From: Candidatus Heimdallarchaeota archaeon
GTDB lineage: Archaea > Asgardarchaeota > Heimdallarchaeia > Heimdallarchaeales > Heimdallarchaeaceae
NCBI GenBank assembly: GCA_023705905.1
Contig: BPTK01000015.1
Span: 1-34,516, forward strand
DNA length: 34,516 nt
Direction of reading: 5' to 3'
Under the pieces are notes generated by a model. It ran no database searches, was not told the origin of the DNA, and saw only the letters and a program-made list of their open reading frames with translations. The position numbers and the translations under genes are program-made. This document shows, one piece after another, positions 17,202 through 25,552 of the stretch (position 1 is the first letter of the stretch; each line of letters begins with the position of its first letter).

Positions 17202-18608
17202 ATGGATGATGATTTTGACACTTCAAAAAAAATTGTAGATACATCCATTGAAAACGAGAGTATTATTGGGACAGAAAATTCTCGTAAAGATCCTACTTAT
17301 GTCGAGGTTTTTAAAAACAAGAATTTCATGAAACTCTTGTCTGGACAATTCTTCAGCAATTTTGGCGATGCAGTATTTCGTATTGCGATACAATTGTATG
17401 TTTACGAGATTACTCTTTCTATTACTTCGATGACTCTCATCTTAGCTGTCCAAACTTTACCTTGGATTATTATTGGACCTATCGCAGGAGTATTTGCAGA
17501 TAGAATAAGTAGAAAAGCATTGATGATTGGAGCTGATATTGTGCGCGGTTTAGCTATTTTGATCCTCCCTTTCATGTCAAGCATCTATGGTATTGCTGTC
17601 ATAGCTTTTATTCTAGGTGCTGCTTCTGCAACTTTTGTTGCACCGAGATCTGCAGCAATACCTGAAATCACCGGTATGAGATTATATGTAAAAGCTATTT
17701 CGTTAAGTCAATTGGTTTTTCAAACTTTAGCAGTTATAGGGCCACTCTTCGCAGCTCCGATTTATATCATTTTTAAGGCTTCAACATTTTGGATAACTAG
17801 TGGTTGCTTCTTTCTATCTGCTGTAATACTTGGTTTCATAGATATCCCCTCCGCTTCGCGAGATAAAAGCGAATTACTTACATTCAAAACAGTTCTTACA
17901 GATTTTAAAGAAGGTATAGTTTTTCTACTAAAAAACAAAATAGTAAGATTACTTATCTTAATGTTCACGTTCATAATAATTGGAACCGCTTTTGCTGGAC
18001 CTTTATTGCTTCCATATCTCTATGAAATACGATTTAATGCAATTGCTATTCAGTATTTCAACACACCAGAAAATACGTATAGGATATTTAGTCCTCTTTT
18101 CAGAACTGGTTTGAAAGATTCTGCTGATATTGAATATGGATATATTGGTGCAATTATTGCTCTTGGTTCAATAATAGGAAACTTATCTTTTGGTGCTTTA
18201 GAAAAGATTATCGGGAGACCTGTAGCTATTTTCCTCGGTTCAATTGCTATCGCTGGTTATTATTTTACTTTCCTCTTCCAACCAGGATTTATTGCTATTT
18301 TGATTATTGGTTTTATTATGGGTGTTCTGAATGGTATGTTCAGCTTAGCAATTAATGCGCTATTTGCTGAAAATGTTCCAAATGCAGTACGAGGAAGAGC
18401 ATATAGTGTGGTAAATGCTTATGTGCAAGTTTTCACAGTCATCTGTTACTCTGTTTCTGGAATAACTGCTGACACTATTGGGGTTGTTATTACAATGGCC
18501 GGTTCAGGTATCTTTCTCTTGGTTACAACTGCCTTAATAGCTATTTTCACGAAATTTTACAGATTTGCGGATGTAAGTCTACCGAATGTGAATCCTGCAT
18601 CCAAATAA
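17202..18608 (+). CDS. MFS transporter (MFS_3/exporter-like)
   Basis: A roughly 468-residue permease of the MFS subgroup resembling bacterial enterobactin-exporter/transmembrane secretion effector proteins. The ORF track begins at GTG 17193; ATG 17202 fits the TATA position equally well and is preferred. After a ~40-residue acidic cytoplasmic tail come the family-typical FMKLLSGQFFSNFGDAVFRIA and the motif A loop VFADRISRKALMIGAD. About 12 helices are predicted. An extended loop between helices 7 and 8 (YEIRFNAIAIQYFNTPENTY) is longer than usual and probably outside the cell. The second half ends with VPNAVRGRAYSV, a conserved loop in this group. The substrate is unknown; drug or metabolite export is the usual role. 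The PPOX gene follows 55 bases later and may be cotranscribed. Confidence 0.85.
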   Translation: MDDDFDTSKKIVDTSIENESIIGTENSRKDPTYVEVFKNKNFMKLLSGQFFSNFGDAVFRIAIQLYVYEITLSITSMTLILAVQTLPWIIIGPIAGVFADRISRKALMIGADIVRGLAILILPFMSSIYGIAVIAFILGAASATFVAPRSAAIPEITGMRLYVKAISLSQLVFQTLAVIGPLFAAPIYIIFKASTFWITSGCFFLSAVILGFIDIPSASRDKSELLTFKTVLTDFKEGIVFLLKNKIVRLLILMFTFIIIGTAFAGPLLLPYLYEIRFNAIAIQYFNTPENTYRIFSPLFRTGLKDSADIEYGYIGAIIALGSIIGNLSFGALEKIIGRPVAIFLGSIAIAGYYFTFLFQPGFIAILIIGFIMGVLNGMFSLAINALFAENVPNAVRGRAYSVVNAYVQVFTVICYSVSGITADTIGVVITMAGSGIFLLVTTALIAIFTKFYRFADVSLPNVNPASK

Positions 18609-18663
18609 TTTTTGTAAATAAACTAGATTTATTAGAAATCTAAATAATCATTATTTGATAATA

Positions 18664-19062
18664 ATGGAGATTACTGAAGAATTTCATGATTTATTGTTGA
18701 GCAAGCATGTAGCTAGTGTAGCTACCATTAACCCTGATGGTTCTCCTCAAGTAACACCAATGTGGATTGATTATGATAAATTAAACAACTATATCCTGGT
18801 GAATACAGCTAGAGGTAGGAAGAAGACTCGAAACATGTATGAAGGTGCAAAGGTTGCTATAAATATATTAGATCAAACTAATCCTTATCGTTACATTGCG
18901 ATTCAAGGAAAAGTAATTGAAATAACTGAGCGTGACGCTCTTAAACACATTAACAAACTCTCAGATAGATACTTTGGGAGACCGGAATATCCTATTCAAG
19001 AAGGAGAAATTAGAGTGATCGTAAGAATTAAACCAAAACATGTGCATGTTAGTGCTGGTTAG
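18664..19062 (+). CDS. PPOX-class (F420- or flavin-dependent) oxidoreductase
   Basis: A 132-residue protein with the pyridoxamine 5'-phosphate oxidase-like split beta-barrel. The ORF track starts at TTG 18655; the ATG at 18664 (MEITEEFHDLL) matches where family members normally begin. Signature segments are VASVATINPDGSPQVTPMWI (residues ~17-36), NTARGRKKTRNM, the phosphate-contacting RKxxN region, and YIAIQGKVIEI. These segments resemble the F420-dependent FDOR-B group, which reduces or oxidises small substrates with deazaflavin. FMN or heme use in relatives cannot be excluded. It is cytoplasmic and likely a homodimer. It follows an MFS gene on the same strand. The physiological substrate is not evident. 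Confidence 0.85.
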   Translation: MEITEEFHDLLLSKHVASVATINPDGSPQVTPMWIDYDKLNNYILVNTARGRKKTRNMYEGAKVAINILDQTNPYRYIAIQGKVIEITERDALKHINKLSDRYFGRPEYPIQEGEIRVIVRIKPKHVHVSAG

Positions 19063-19170
19063 GGTTAACATTCCAAATTGAACCATTTAATGAACTTTTT
19101 ACGTAAAATTTGTCAGTAAACTCATCATAACATTTTTTTATCCAAGTTGATATACGTTTCTTTGATTTAA

Positions 19171-21597
19171 ATGAAAAGAAATCAAAAATGGATAACCATA
19201 CTTAGTTTTGTCATTGTTTTACTTTTCTTTTCAACGAGCTTAAATTCAGTTAACATTAAAGCTTATGACTGGGATATAACACAAACAGTGACTTTACAAG
19301 AATATGATAATGTTGGATATGGAGTGATAACAGGTGATCATTCCATGGAAAATCAATATTTGGAAGCCGAATATGACACAGATTTAAGATATGTTAGACC
19401 TGGAATTGGATCCTCCTCTACTAATATGGGAAATGATTCCAAAGACTTCCGAGCTTCATTTGTCTCTACATACTATCAAACTAATGATCAGTTTGTTTTA
19501 GAAGACGATACATGGCAGAATTTTCCAACATACTTGCAAGCTTTTAATAACACAGGATATGGACCAAATCTTAACTTTACTGTTGGGCTAACAACTCAAG
19601 GAGAGTTATCATTAAGAGATACAACAGCTCTTGAATTGGAACCTGAAATAGTTTACAAATATACAGTGTCACTGAAAGCTGATGATCTTTATGATCTGAA
19701 TATCAAAACCACAGATACCTTGATTTACTATATATACTTCAATGGTGTATTGTCACAAGCCAATACTATAAGCGGAATATCTAGAAATGTAAACCTTCTA
19801 CAATCACGTGGTAAAGGAGTTTATGAGATATATTTCTACTCCACATTGGATAACTATATCATAATAAGTCCAAGAGACATTAACATCTTTGATGGAAAAG
19901 CCAACACTCCTATATCGAGTCATTTTATCAATGATCCTGATCAGGTGTGGAATGAAACAAAGAACCTCTTTGAAGATAATCTAGAAAAAGAAACAGTTCA
20001 TGCAATCTATTACAATCTTGCTCCAGGAGACTATCAATTTCAATACATTCGATTTGATAATAGTATATGGTCTCGAGCATATGTTGTTCTACCTACACAA
20101 TACTATGATAGCGCAACAGAGTATTCCTACTTAGACTTTATGCTTGGCTCTGGAACCATCGAGAAATTCATAATGCATTTTGAATATGAAACTCAGATAT
20201 TAGTTTGTATAGAAAGTGAAATGGATAATATCGATTATTTAGAATTTGACTATATTTTCTCTATCAAAGATGTAGATGATATCCCTATCATTGAGGAAGG
20301 TGGACAAATACACTACCAAGATGATATGTTAAACTTTGGAATAAATGTCAATAGAACCATGATGGTCTACTTAAACTATTCATTACCAGGTACTACTGGA
20401 CTTTGGTGTATTAAACAGGAAGATGCAGGAACTATCAGAGGGTACGGTTACACACTTGAACAATATGGAGAAGATGCAGCCAAAATACTACTCGATCCTG
20501 GATATTATTTCTTCATGGAACCAACCATCGGTGCTTATGATTTTCTTATTGATTATAGAACTATTGATTATGAACTGTTCAATGAAAGTTCAACATCATT
20601 CAGCTTAGAACAAGAAAATAGTGATGTCTCAAACTATAAACTACTTAAATTGGAAATACCAAAATTCGAGTTTGTCAACTACAATTTCACTTTAGTGAAC
20701 AATAAGAATTACACAGTTGATTTGTCATACAACCTTTATATTGGTAGTTATACTTCAAGTGTTTGGACAAATAGCTTCAACTTAGCAACTAGACAATTAG
20801 ATGGCGTATTTGAAGGATATCCTACTAACGATGCACAAGAAATGGAATTTTTCTCAATTAGAGACGGCAGTGTACGGTATGTACTGATTTATATGACTGT
20901 GCTCTACAATAATACGGGTTGGTCTAATGATGACGATTACACTGATCCTTATGTGAATCAAACTTCAGTTTCATTCTCTCTAAAGAAAGATTCTGGTCTT
21001 CCAGAAGCCTATGACAATACCAATGTTCATCTGATTGACGCGAATTTATCTGCACTCGGAACTGGGACATACTCAACTAGTTTTACAGATGTGGTAAATG
21101 ATTATGAGGTCTATATCTTCAATGCAACTGTCAGTGACTTGACTTGGAACAAAATAAGAATAATTATGGATAATGGAACAATCTATGACCATAATTATAG
21201 ACTTGATAATCCCGGTTCAGTGAGACCTCGTACTTTTAACGGTGTAGGTATTTGGAATGAGTATTATTACATTCCTACTGGTTCTTCTACTTACTTCGCA
21301 TCAACCGAAGTTAACGGAAGTGTTGTTACATATGAAACAGAGTTCGGTGTATATTCACCCAATTTGATTTTCATGTTTGCAATAGAACATATCGGTCTCA
21401 ATGGAACATTCAATATAGAATTTATACCCTATAATTGTACTGAAATCGCAGGAATAGACTTCAGTGAAGACGGCGGTTTATCCACAGGTGGAATAATAGC
21501 ATTATCAATAACCGGTGGTCTCCTTCTTGCTGGTGGTATTGCAGTTTTAGTCGTTAAAGTAGTAGTACCAAAGATAAAGTCGAAAACTCCAATGTAA
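19171..21597 (+). CDS. large membrane-anchored surface protein
   Basis: 808 residues with a clear signal peptide (residues ~5-31, WITILSFVIVLLFFSTSLNS). A single C-terminal membrane helix (about 777-800, IIALSITGGLLLAGGIAVLVV) is followed by a short basic tail (PKIKSKTPM). This places nearly the whole protein outside the cell. The ectodomain is beta-rich, Tyr/Asn/Asp-rich and carries at least a dozen N-glycosylation sequons (for example FNNTG, VWNETKN, FNESS, KNYTV, YNNTG, FNATV, VNGSV). It lacks Cys-rich or enzymatic motifs. No family is recognised. A structural, adhesive or S-layer-associated role is a reasonable guess. A strong T-rich stretch right after the stop suggests it is a single transcription unit. 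Confidence 0.75.
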   Translation: MKRNQKWITILSFVIVLLFFSTSLNSVNIKAYDWDITQTVTLQEYDNVGYGVITGDHSMENQYLEAEYDTDLRYVRPGIGSSSTNMGNDSKDFRASFVSTYYQTNDQFVLEDDTWQNFPTYLQAFNNTGYGPNLNFTVGLTTQGELSLRDTTALELEPEIVYKYTVSLKADDLYDLNIKTTDTLIYYIYFNGVLSQANTISGISRNVNLLQSRGKGVYEIYFYSTLDNYIIISPRDINIFDGKANTPISSHFINDPDQVWNETKNLFEDNLEKETVHAIYYNLAPGDYQFQYIRFDNSIWSRAYVVLPTQYYDSATEYSYLDFMLGSGTIEKFIMHFEYETQILVCIESEMDNIDYLEFDYIFSIKDVDDIPIIEEGGQIHYQDDMLNFGINVNRTMMVYLNYSLPGTTGLWCIKQEDAGTIRGYGYTLEQYGEDAAKILLDPGYYFFMEPTIGAYDFLIDYRTIDYELFNESSTSFSLEQENSDVSNYKLLKLEIPKFEFVNYNFTLVNNKNYTVDLSYNLYIGSYTSSVWTNSFNLATRQLDGVFEGYPTNDAQEMEFFSIRDGSVRYVLIYMTVLYNNTGWSNDDDYTDPYVNQTSVSFSLKKDSGLPEAYDNTNVHLIDANLSALGTGTYSTSFTDVVNDYEVYIFNATVSDLTWNKIRIIMDNGTIYDHNYRLDNPGSVRPRTFNGVGIWNEYYYIPTGSSTYFASTEVNGSVVTYETEFGVYSPNLIFMFAIEHIGLNGTFNIEFIPYNCTEIAGIDFSEDGGLSTGGIIALSITGGLLLAGGIAVLVVKVVVPKIKSKTPM

Positions 21598-21600
21598 AAT

Positions 21601-21632
21601 TCTTCATTTTTCTTTTTTTTCTTTCTTTTTAT
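21601..21632 (+). terminator. T-rich terminator after the surface protein gene
   Basis: TCTTCATTTTTCTTTTTTTT followed by CTTTCTTTTTA starts a few bases after the stop codon. Archaeal RNA polymerase terminates at such U-runs without needing a hairpin. The neighbouring gene converges from the other side. Confidence 0.6.
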
Positions 21633-21652
21633 AGAAATTGAACAAATTTTTC

Positions 21653-22606
21653 TTATGTAATTCTTTTGCGCCATTCAGTAAAGTAATTCGTTAAATCCGT
21701 GTTTCCACCTGATATAATAATCCCCACTCTCTTTGAATTTACATCAATCTTTCCAGACATAACTCCAGCCAAGGAAACAGCACCAGATGGCTCCACAACA
21801 AGCTTCATTCTTGTCCATAAGAATTCCATTGCATTAACAATTTCCTCTTCTGTAACTGTAATGATGTCATCCACATACTCTTGAACAACCTTGAAAGTAA
21901 TATCGCCTAACTGCGTTTTTAGACCATCTGCAATTGTGTTTGGATTTATTGAAGGATAAATTTTACCATCTCTAAAAGATCTGTATGCATCATCCGCATT
22001 TTTAGGTTCAACACCAATTACTTTTGTTTCTGCATTTAGGCTTTTAGCTGCGATTGCTGTGCCTGAAAGTAATCCAGCACCACCACATGGAGCAAAAAGA
22101 GAATCTAACTTACCTACTTCTTTTATCAATTCGTATGTGGCTGTTCCTTGACCATAAATTATGTCTATGTCATTAGATGGGTGGATTAATGTATAACCGT
22201 ATTTATCTATTAACTCTTGAGCAACTATTTCCCTGTCTCCTGGTTTAGATCCACAAAATACCACTTTTGCACCATAATTTTTAGTAGCGGCAATTTTGAT
22301 TTTAGGTGCATTTTCTGGCATGACCACTACAGCCTTTACTTTAGCTAAGGATGAAGCTAAAGAGAGTGCTTGAGCAAAGTTTCCTGAAGAGTGAGTTGTA
22401 ACCCCTTTAATTTTTTGTTCAGGGGATAAATTAGTTAATGCGTTGAGAGCTCCCCGAATTTTGAAAGAACCGGTTTTCTGAAAGTTTTCAAGTTTGAAAT
22501 AGCACTTACAGTTCAGCATTTTGTTAAGAGTTGAAGATTTCATGACTGGGGTTTGATTGATTCCATCTTTAATTCTATTATACGCTTCTTCTACCTTGTC
22601 TAACAT
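21653..22606 (-). CDS. PLP-dependent threonine/serine dehydratase (or serine racemase)
   Basis: A 317-residue fold-type II PLP enzyme. The Schiff-base lysine sits in GSFKIRGALNAL (residues ~46-57), the substrate loop is HSSGNFAQALS, and the phosphate-binding glycine loop is PCGGAGLLSG. It lacks the C-terminal ACT-like regulatory domain of biosynthetic IlvA, so it is of the catabolic/short type that deaminates threonine or serine to the 2-oxo acid, or racemises serine. Motifs alone do not separate these activities. It is cytoplasmic. It starts 53 bases downstream of the tldE stop on the same strand, so the two probably form an operon, although no functional link is known. Confidence 0.88.
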   Translation of the reverse strand: MLDKVEEAYNRIKDGINQTPVMKSSTLNKMLNCKCYFKLENFQKTGSFKIRGALNALTNLSPEQKIKGVTTHSSGNFAQALSLASSLAKVKAVVVMPENAPKIKIAATKNYGAKVVFCGSKPGDREIVAQELIDKYGYTLIHPSNDIDIIYGQGTATYELIKEVGKLDSLFAPCGGAGLLSGTAIAAKSLNAETKVIGVEPKNADDAYRSFRDGKIYPSINPNTIADGLKTQLGDITFKVVQEYVDDIITVTEEEIVNAMEFLWTRMKLVVEPSGAVSLAGVMSGKIDVNSKRVGIIISGGNTDLTNYFTEWRKRIT

Positions 22607-22659
22607 ACGAATTTAACCTCTCTATACAATAAGTAATAAGATTTTCAATTTATCTTAAA

Positions 22660-24033
22660 TTAATGTGTGCTTTTTCCTGTGAACTTAAATGAATTCAATT
22701 TCAATGGTGGGCATCTTGTTGTGATACTCGTATCGAGAGTATCTCCAATAAGGGGTACATTACTGAGTATCTCTGGTATTTTATCAGTAAATCTGAAGTT
22801 CCTTGCTGCAGAGACTACTTCACCATCTTCGATATAAAGCAAACCGTCTCTGGTAAGACCTGTAATTGCTCCTAATCTCCTATTTACGAAATTTGTGTAA
22901 TGTAATCGATTTATGAAAAATCCTCGCTTTGTCTCCTCATACATCTCAACAAGTGACGAATCTCCTGGGTAAAGATTAAGATTATTGGGCATCACCCATC
23001 CAAAAATATAATCAGAAAAAGGTATAACTTGGTGACCTGTGTTTTGGTCCTTATCATTAAGGTACCTAGCTGAAGTGAAACTATTGTAGATAATTGATTT
23101 GGGTACGCCCTCTTCCACAATATATAGTGGTTTCTTTGCTACTCCTTCTCCATCAAATGGGGAAGCTAGGATTGTTTCAGTATTTAGGGGATCGTCTTGA
23201 AGAGTAATTTTATTGTCGAATAATTGAGATCCAATCTGATCAGCTATGAAACTTTGAGATTCATGATACCCGGTTCCATTAAAACCAATAGCTAGAAACC
23301 TAATAAGTGTACTAACAGCTGCTGGAGATAGAATTACTTCATACTCGCCGGATTCGTAATCCTTAGCGGAACATGTACTAATAGAGAGTTCTGTGGCTTT
23401 TCGTGCTAATTCTTCGGGTTTTAATTCTGAAGGGTTTCTTACTATTTGTTCCTCTTTACCAAATCCTTTGTTCTCTTTTTCTGTTAACGAATTAACAGTC
23501 ATTCCGTTGTATGTAAGCTGATGAGATAAATCAATACCATTTGAGTTAAGTATGCGAAATCGAAGATCTGTCATATAGACTGAACCTGCTAATCTTGCAT
23601 CCTTATCTACTTCTTCAGCCGCATTTACAGCTGTTTCAACCATATCTGCTCTCTGAAACTCATCCAATAGATTTCCTGTTGCTATAATGTTTGGTATCTG
23701 ATCTTCTTTCACTTCTGGAAATCCTTGAAAGAAGGGGATTTCTGGAACAAATTCAAGCATATCAGTTAACTGGCTTATTGTGCCATCAATAGATTTTTTT
23801 GTCAAAGCGGTTAAAGAATTAGATCCAATACGCTTGCCTTTTGAAGCGCGGAACATAAATCGATAAGTATGATCAGATACATTCTGATGAATTGTTGAAG
23901 TAGCAAAACGTGTGAGAGAATGGAGTCTATCAATACAACTCATCTCATATGAATCAAATGAACTAGCTTCAAGAGCTTTTATTGCATAATTCATCATGGT
24001 TTGAAAGCTTTCCGAAAACATGTAATCACTCAT
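22660..24033 (-). CDS. tldE: TldE/PmbA family protein, probable partner of TldD
   Basis: A 457-residue TldD/PmbA family member without the HExxxH zinc motif, which is the hallmark of the TldE (PmbA) subunit. Conserved family pieces include AARARLAGSVY-like DKDARLAGSVYMTDL, RKATELSISTCSA, YEVILSPAAVSTLI and a C-terminal ARNFRFTDKIPEILSNV. In bacteria and archaea studied, TldE folds like TldD and dimerises with it to form the enclosed protease chamber. The metal-bearing partner is at 2093-3565, about 19 kb away on the same strand. It begins at an ATG next to a 140-base divergent gap and is followed by a PLP enzyme gene. The family call is firm; the pairing is inferred. Confidence 0.9.
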   Translation of the reverse strand: MSDYMFSESFQTMMNYAIKALEASSFDSYEMSCIDRLHSLTRFATSTIHQNVSDHTYRFMFRASKGKRIGSNSLTALTKKSIDGTISQLTDMLEFVPEIPFFQGFPEVKEDQIPNIIATGNLLDEFQRADMVETAVNAAEEVDKDARLAGSVYMTDLRFRILNSNGIDLSHQLTYNGMTVNSLTEKENKGFGKEEQIVRNPSELKPEELARKATELSISTCSAKDYESGEYEVILSPAAVSTLIRFLAIGFNGTGYHESQSFIADQIGSQLFDNKITLQDDPLNTETILASPFDGEGVAKKPLYIVEEGVPKSIIYNSFTSARYLNDKDQNTGHQVIPFSDYIFGWVMPNNLNLYPGDSSLVEMYEETKRGFFINRLHYTNFVNRRLGAITGLTRDGLLYIEDGEVVSAARNFRFTDKIPEILSNVPLIGDTLDTSITTRCPPLKLNSFKFTGKSTH

Positions 24034-24172
24034 TTTTTTTGCTTAAAGAACTCTAGCCTTAGATAATCTTAACGAAAAAGCTTTGAATTTAAACATTTCT
24101 CTGAACTTTCTTCTAACTCTCTAGTTCTATCGAGCAAAAATTCAAATAGATGTCCAGCATGACATTTGTTAT

Positions 24173-24832
24173 ATGGTTCTAGGAAGAATAGAAACTCATT
24201 GTAGTGAGCAAGACATTCAAACTATCATGATTGAAGTTAAATCTAAACTTAAAGAGTTAGGTTATAAAGTTAAGAAACCAAAAGAAGATTACTTACAATA
24301 TCAAACCTTACGTGTAGCTAAAAATTCCTACCAATGGTTGCTTGATTTCCATATCAAACTAGATAGAACAGGTAATTTAGTTAATATTGAAATATCTCGC
24401 ATTGAATTTTTTTCAATTGATAAACTCATTTCTGATAGATTGAAAAGGGCAAATCGAGGTAACCAACAAAGATCATTTTTTGGCTCCATTTTCCGCTTCT
24501 GGTGGTTATTTTTTATCATTAGTATCGTAGGTTCTTCCCTTCTAAGTTTTCTACCTAATACTGGGAACTCTCTTTCTACAGTTGGTTATGTTTTACTTAG
24601 TATCCTTGGAGCGTTCGTAATTTTTTATTTTGCTAGTGGCATAATTCGTTCATTTCAGAAGAAAAATGAAGCTGAAAATTCTGTAATTTTAACAGAACAG
24701 CTAAAAGCTATCCTTCAATCCTTGAATGTTGAGCTTTCTGAAACAACAATCATCTGTTGGAATTGTTTTAAAGAAATAACTCCTGTTGACAATAGATGTC
24801 CTGAATGTAAAAAAGAGCTTGTTAAAATTTGA
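24173..24832 (+). CDS. two-TM membrane protein with C-terminal zinc ribbon
   Basis: Not recognised. The 219 residues fall in three parts. Residues 1-~95 are a soluble alpha/beta domain (IMIEVKSKLKELGYKVKKPK, then strands YQWLLDFHIKL and NIEISRIEFF). Residues ~105-165 hold two hydrophobic helices separated by a short loop (FWWLFFIISIVGSSLLSFL; GYVLLSILGAFVIFYFASGI). The C-terminal tail ends in a zinc ribbon, CWNC-x11-CPEC. Both the N-terminal domain and the ribbon should face the cytoplasm. The arrangement suggests a membrane-tethered adaptor, but no partner is indicated. It is followed by a T-rich stretch (24836-24856) that probably ends transcription before tmk. Confidence 0.65.
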   Translation: MVLGRIETHCSEQDIQTIMIEVKSKLKELGYKVKKPKEDYLQYQTLRVAKNSYQWLLDFHIKLDRTGNLVNIEISRIEFFSIDKLISDRLKRANRGNQQRSFFGSIFRFWWLFFIISIVGSSLLSFLPNTGNSLSTVGYVLLSILGAFVIFYFASGIIRSFQKKNEAENSVILTEQLKAILQSLNVELSETTIICWNCFKEITPVDNRCPECKKELVKI

Positions 24833-24907
24833 TTTTTCTACTTTTCCTTTTTTTCAACTTGTTGGTCACCAAAACTGTTTTAATTCATTCATTTTCAATA
24901 GGTGATA

Positions 24908-25552
24908 ATGTCTGATGCTTCAAATTCAGGGCTGTTTATTTGTTTTGAAGGTATTGATGGTTCAGGAAAGACAACTCAAGCACGATTAGTAGTTGAAAGG
25001 CTTTGTTCTTTAGGATATGATGCAGTTTATACTACTGAACCAACAAGATGGTCTGAACCAGGAAAAAAACTTCGAGAAAGTTTTTTTGCTCCAACTCGCT
25101 TGCCCATTGAAGATGAATTTAGACTCTTCTTGGAAGATAGAATACTTCATGTGAAGAGTGAAGTAATCCCCTTACTTAATGCTGGAAAAATCGTTGTAAC
25201 TGATAGATATTACTTCTCTTCAGTTGCTTATCAAGGAGCAAGAGGACTAGATTGGCAATATATCTTGCATGAGAATGAGAAAATAGCAATTGTGCCTAAT
25301 TTAGTAATATTTTTGGATTTGCCAGTTTCTGTAGCTCTTGATAGGATTGCCTCTAAAAGAATGGAAGGAGTAAATACTTTTGAGAAAGAGGAAAGTCTAA
25401 GAAAAGTTAAAGGCATCTACTTACTTCTTGCAGAAAGGTTCCCCAGACTAATATCAAAACTTGATGCCACTAAAGAAATTTCTGAAATACAAAAAAGTGT
25501 CCTTAGGTTAATTATACAATTATGGAAAAATAACAGTAAGGTAGACAACTAA
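24908..25552 (+). CDS. tmk: thymidylate kinase
   Basis: Phosphorylates dTMP to dTDP in DNA precursor synthesis. From the ATG at 24908 the protein is 214 residues. A GTG two codons earlier overlaps a GGTGAT sequence and is less likely. The P-loop is FEGIDGSGKTTQARL (residues ~13-27). The DRY motif is TDRYYFSSVAYQGARG (~98-113), and the LID-side segment is FLDLPVSVALDRIASKR. The length fits the family (about 200-215). It is cytoplasmic. Its last 33 bases overlap the 3' end of the convergent ECF transporter gene. The C-terminal extension in the overlap (QLWKNNSKVDN) is beyond the conserved fold. Confidence 0.93.
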   Translation: MSDASNSGLFICFEGIDGSGKTTQARLVVERLCSLGYDAVYTTEPTRWSEPGKKLRESFFAPTRLPIEDEFRLFLEDRILHVKSEVIPLLNAGKIVVTDRYYFSSVAYQGARGLDWQYILHENEKIAIVPNLVIFLDLPVSVALDRIASKRMEGVNTFEKEESLRKVKGIYLLLAERFPRLISKLDATKEISEIQKSVLRLIIQLWKNNSKVDN

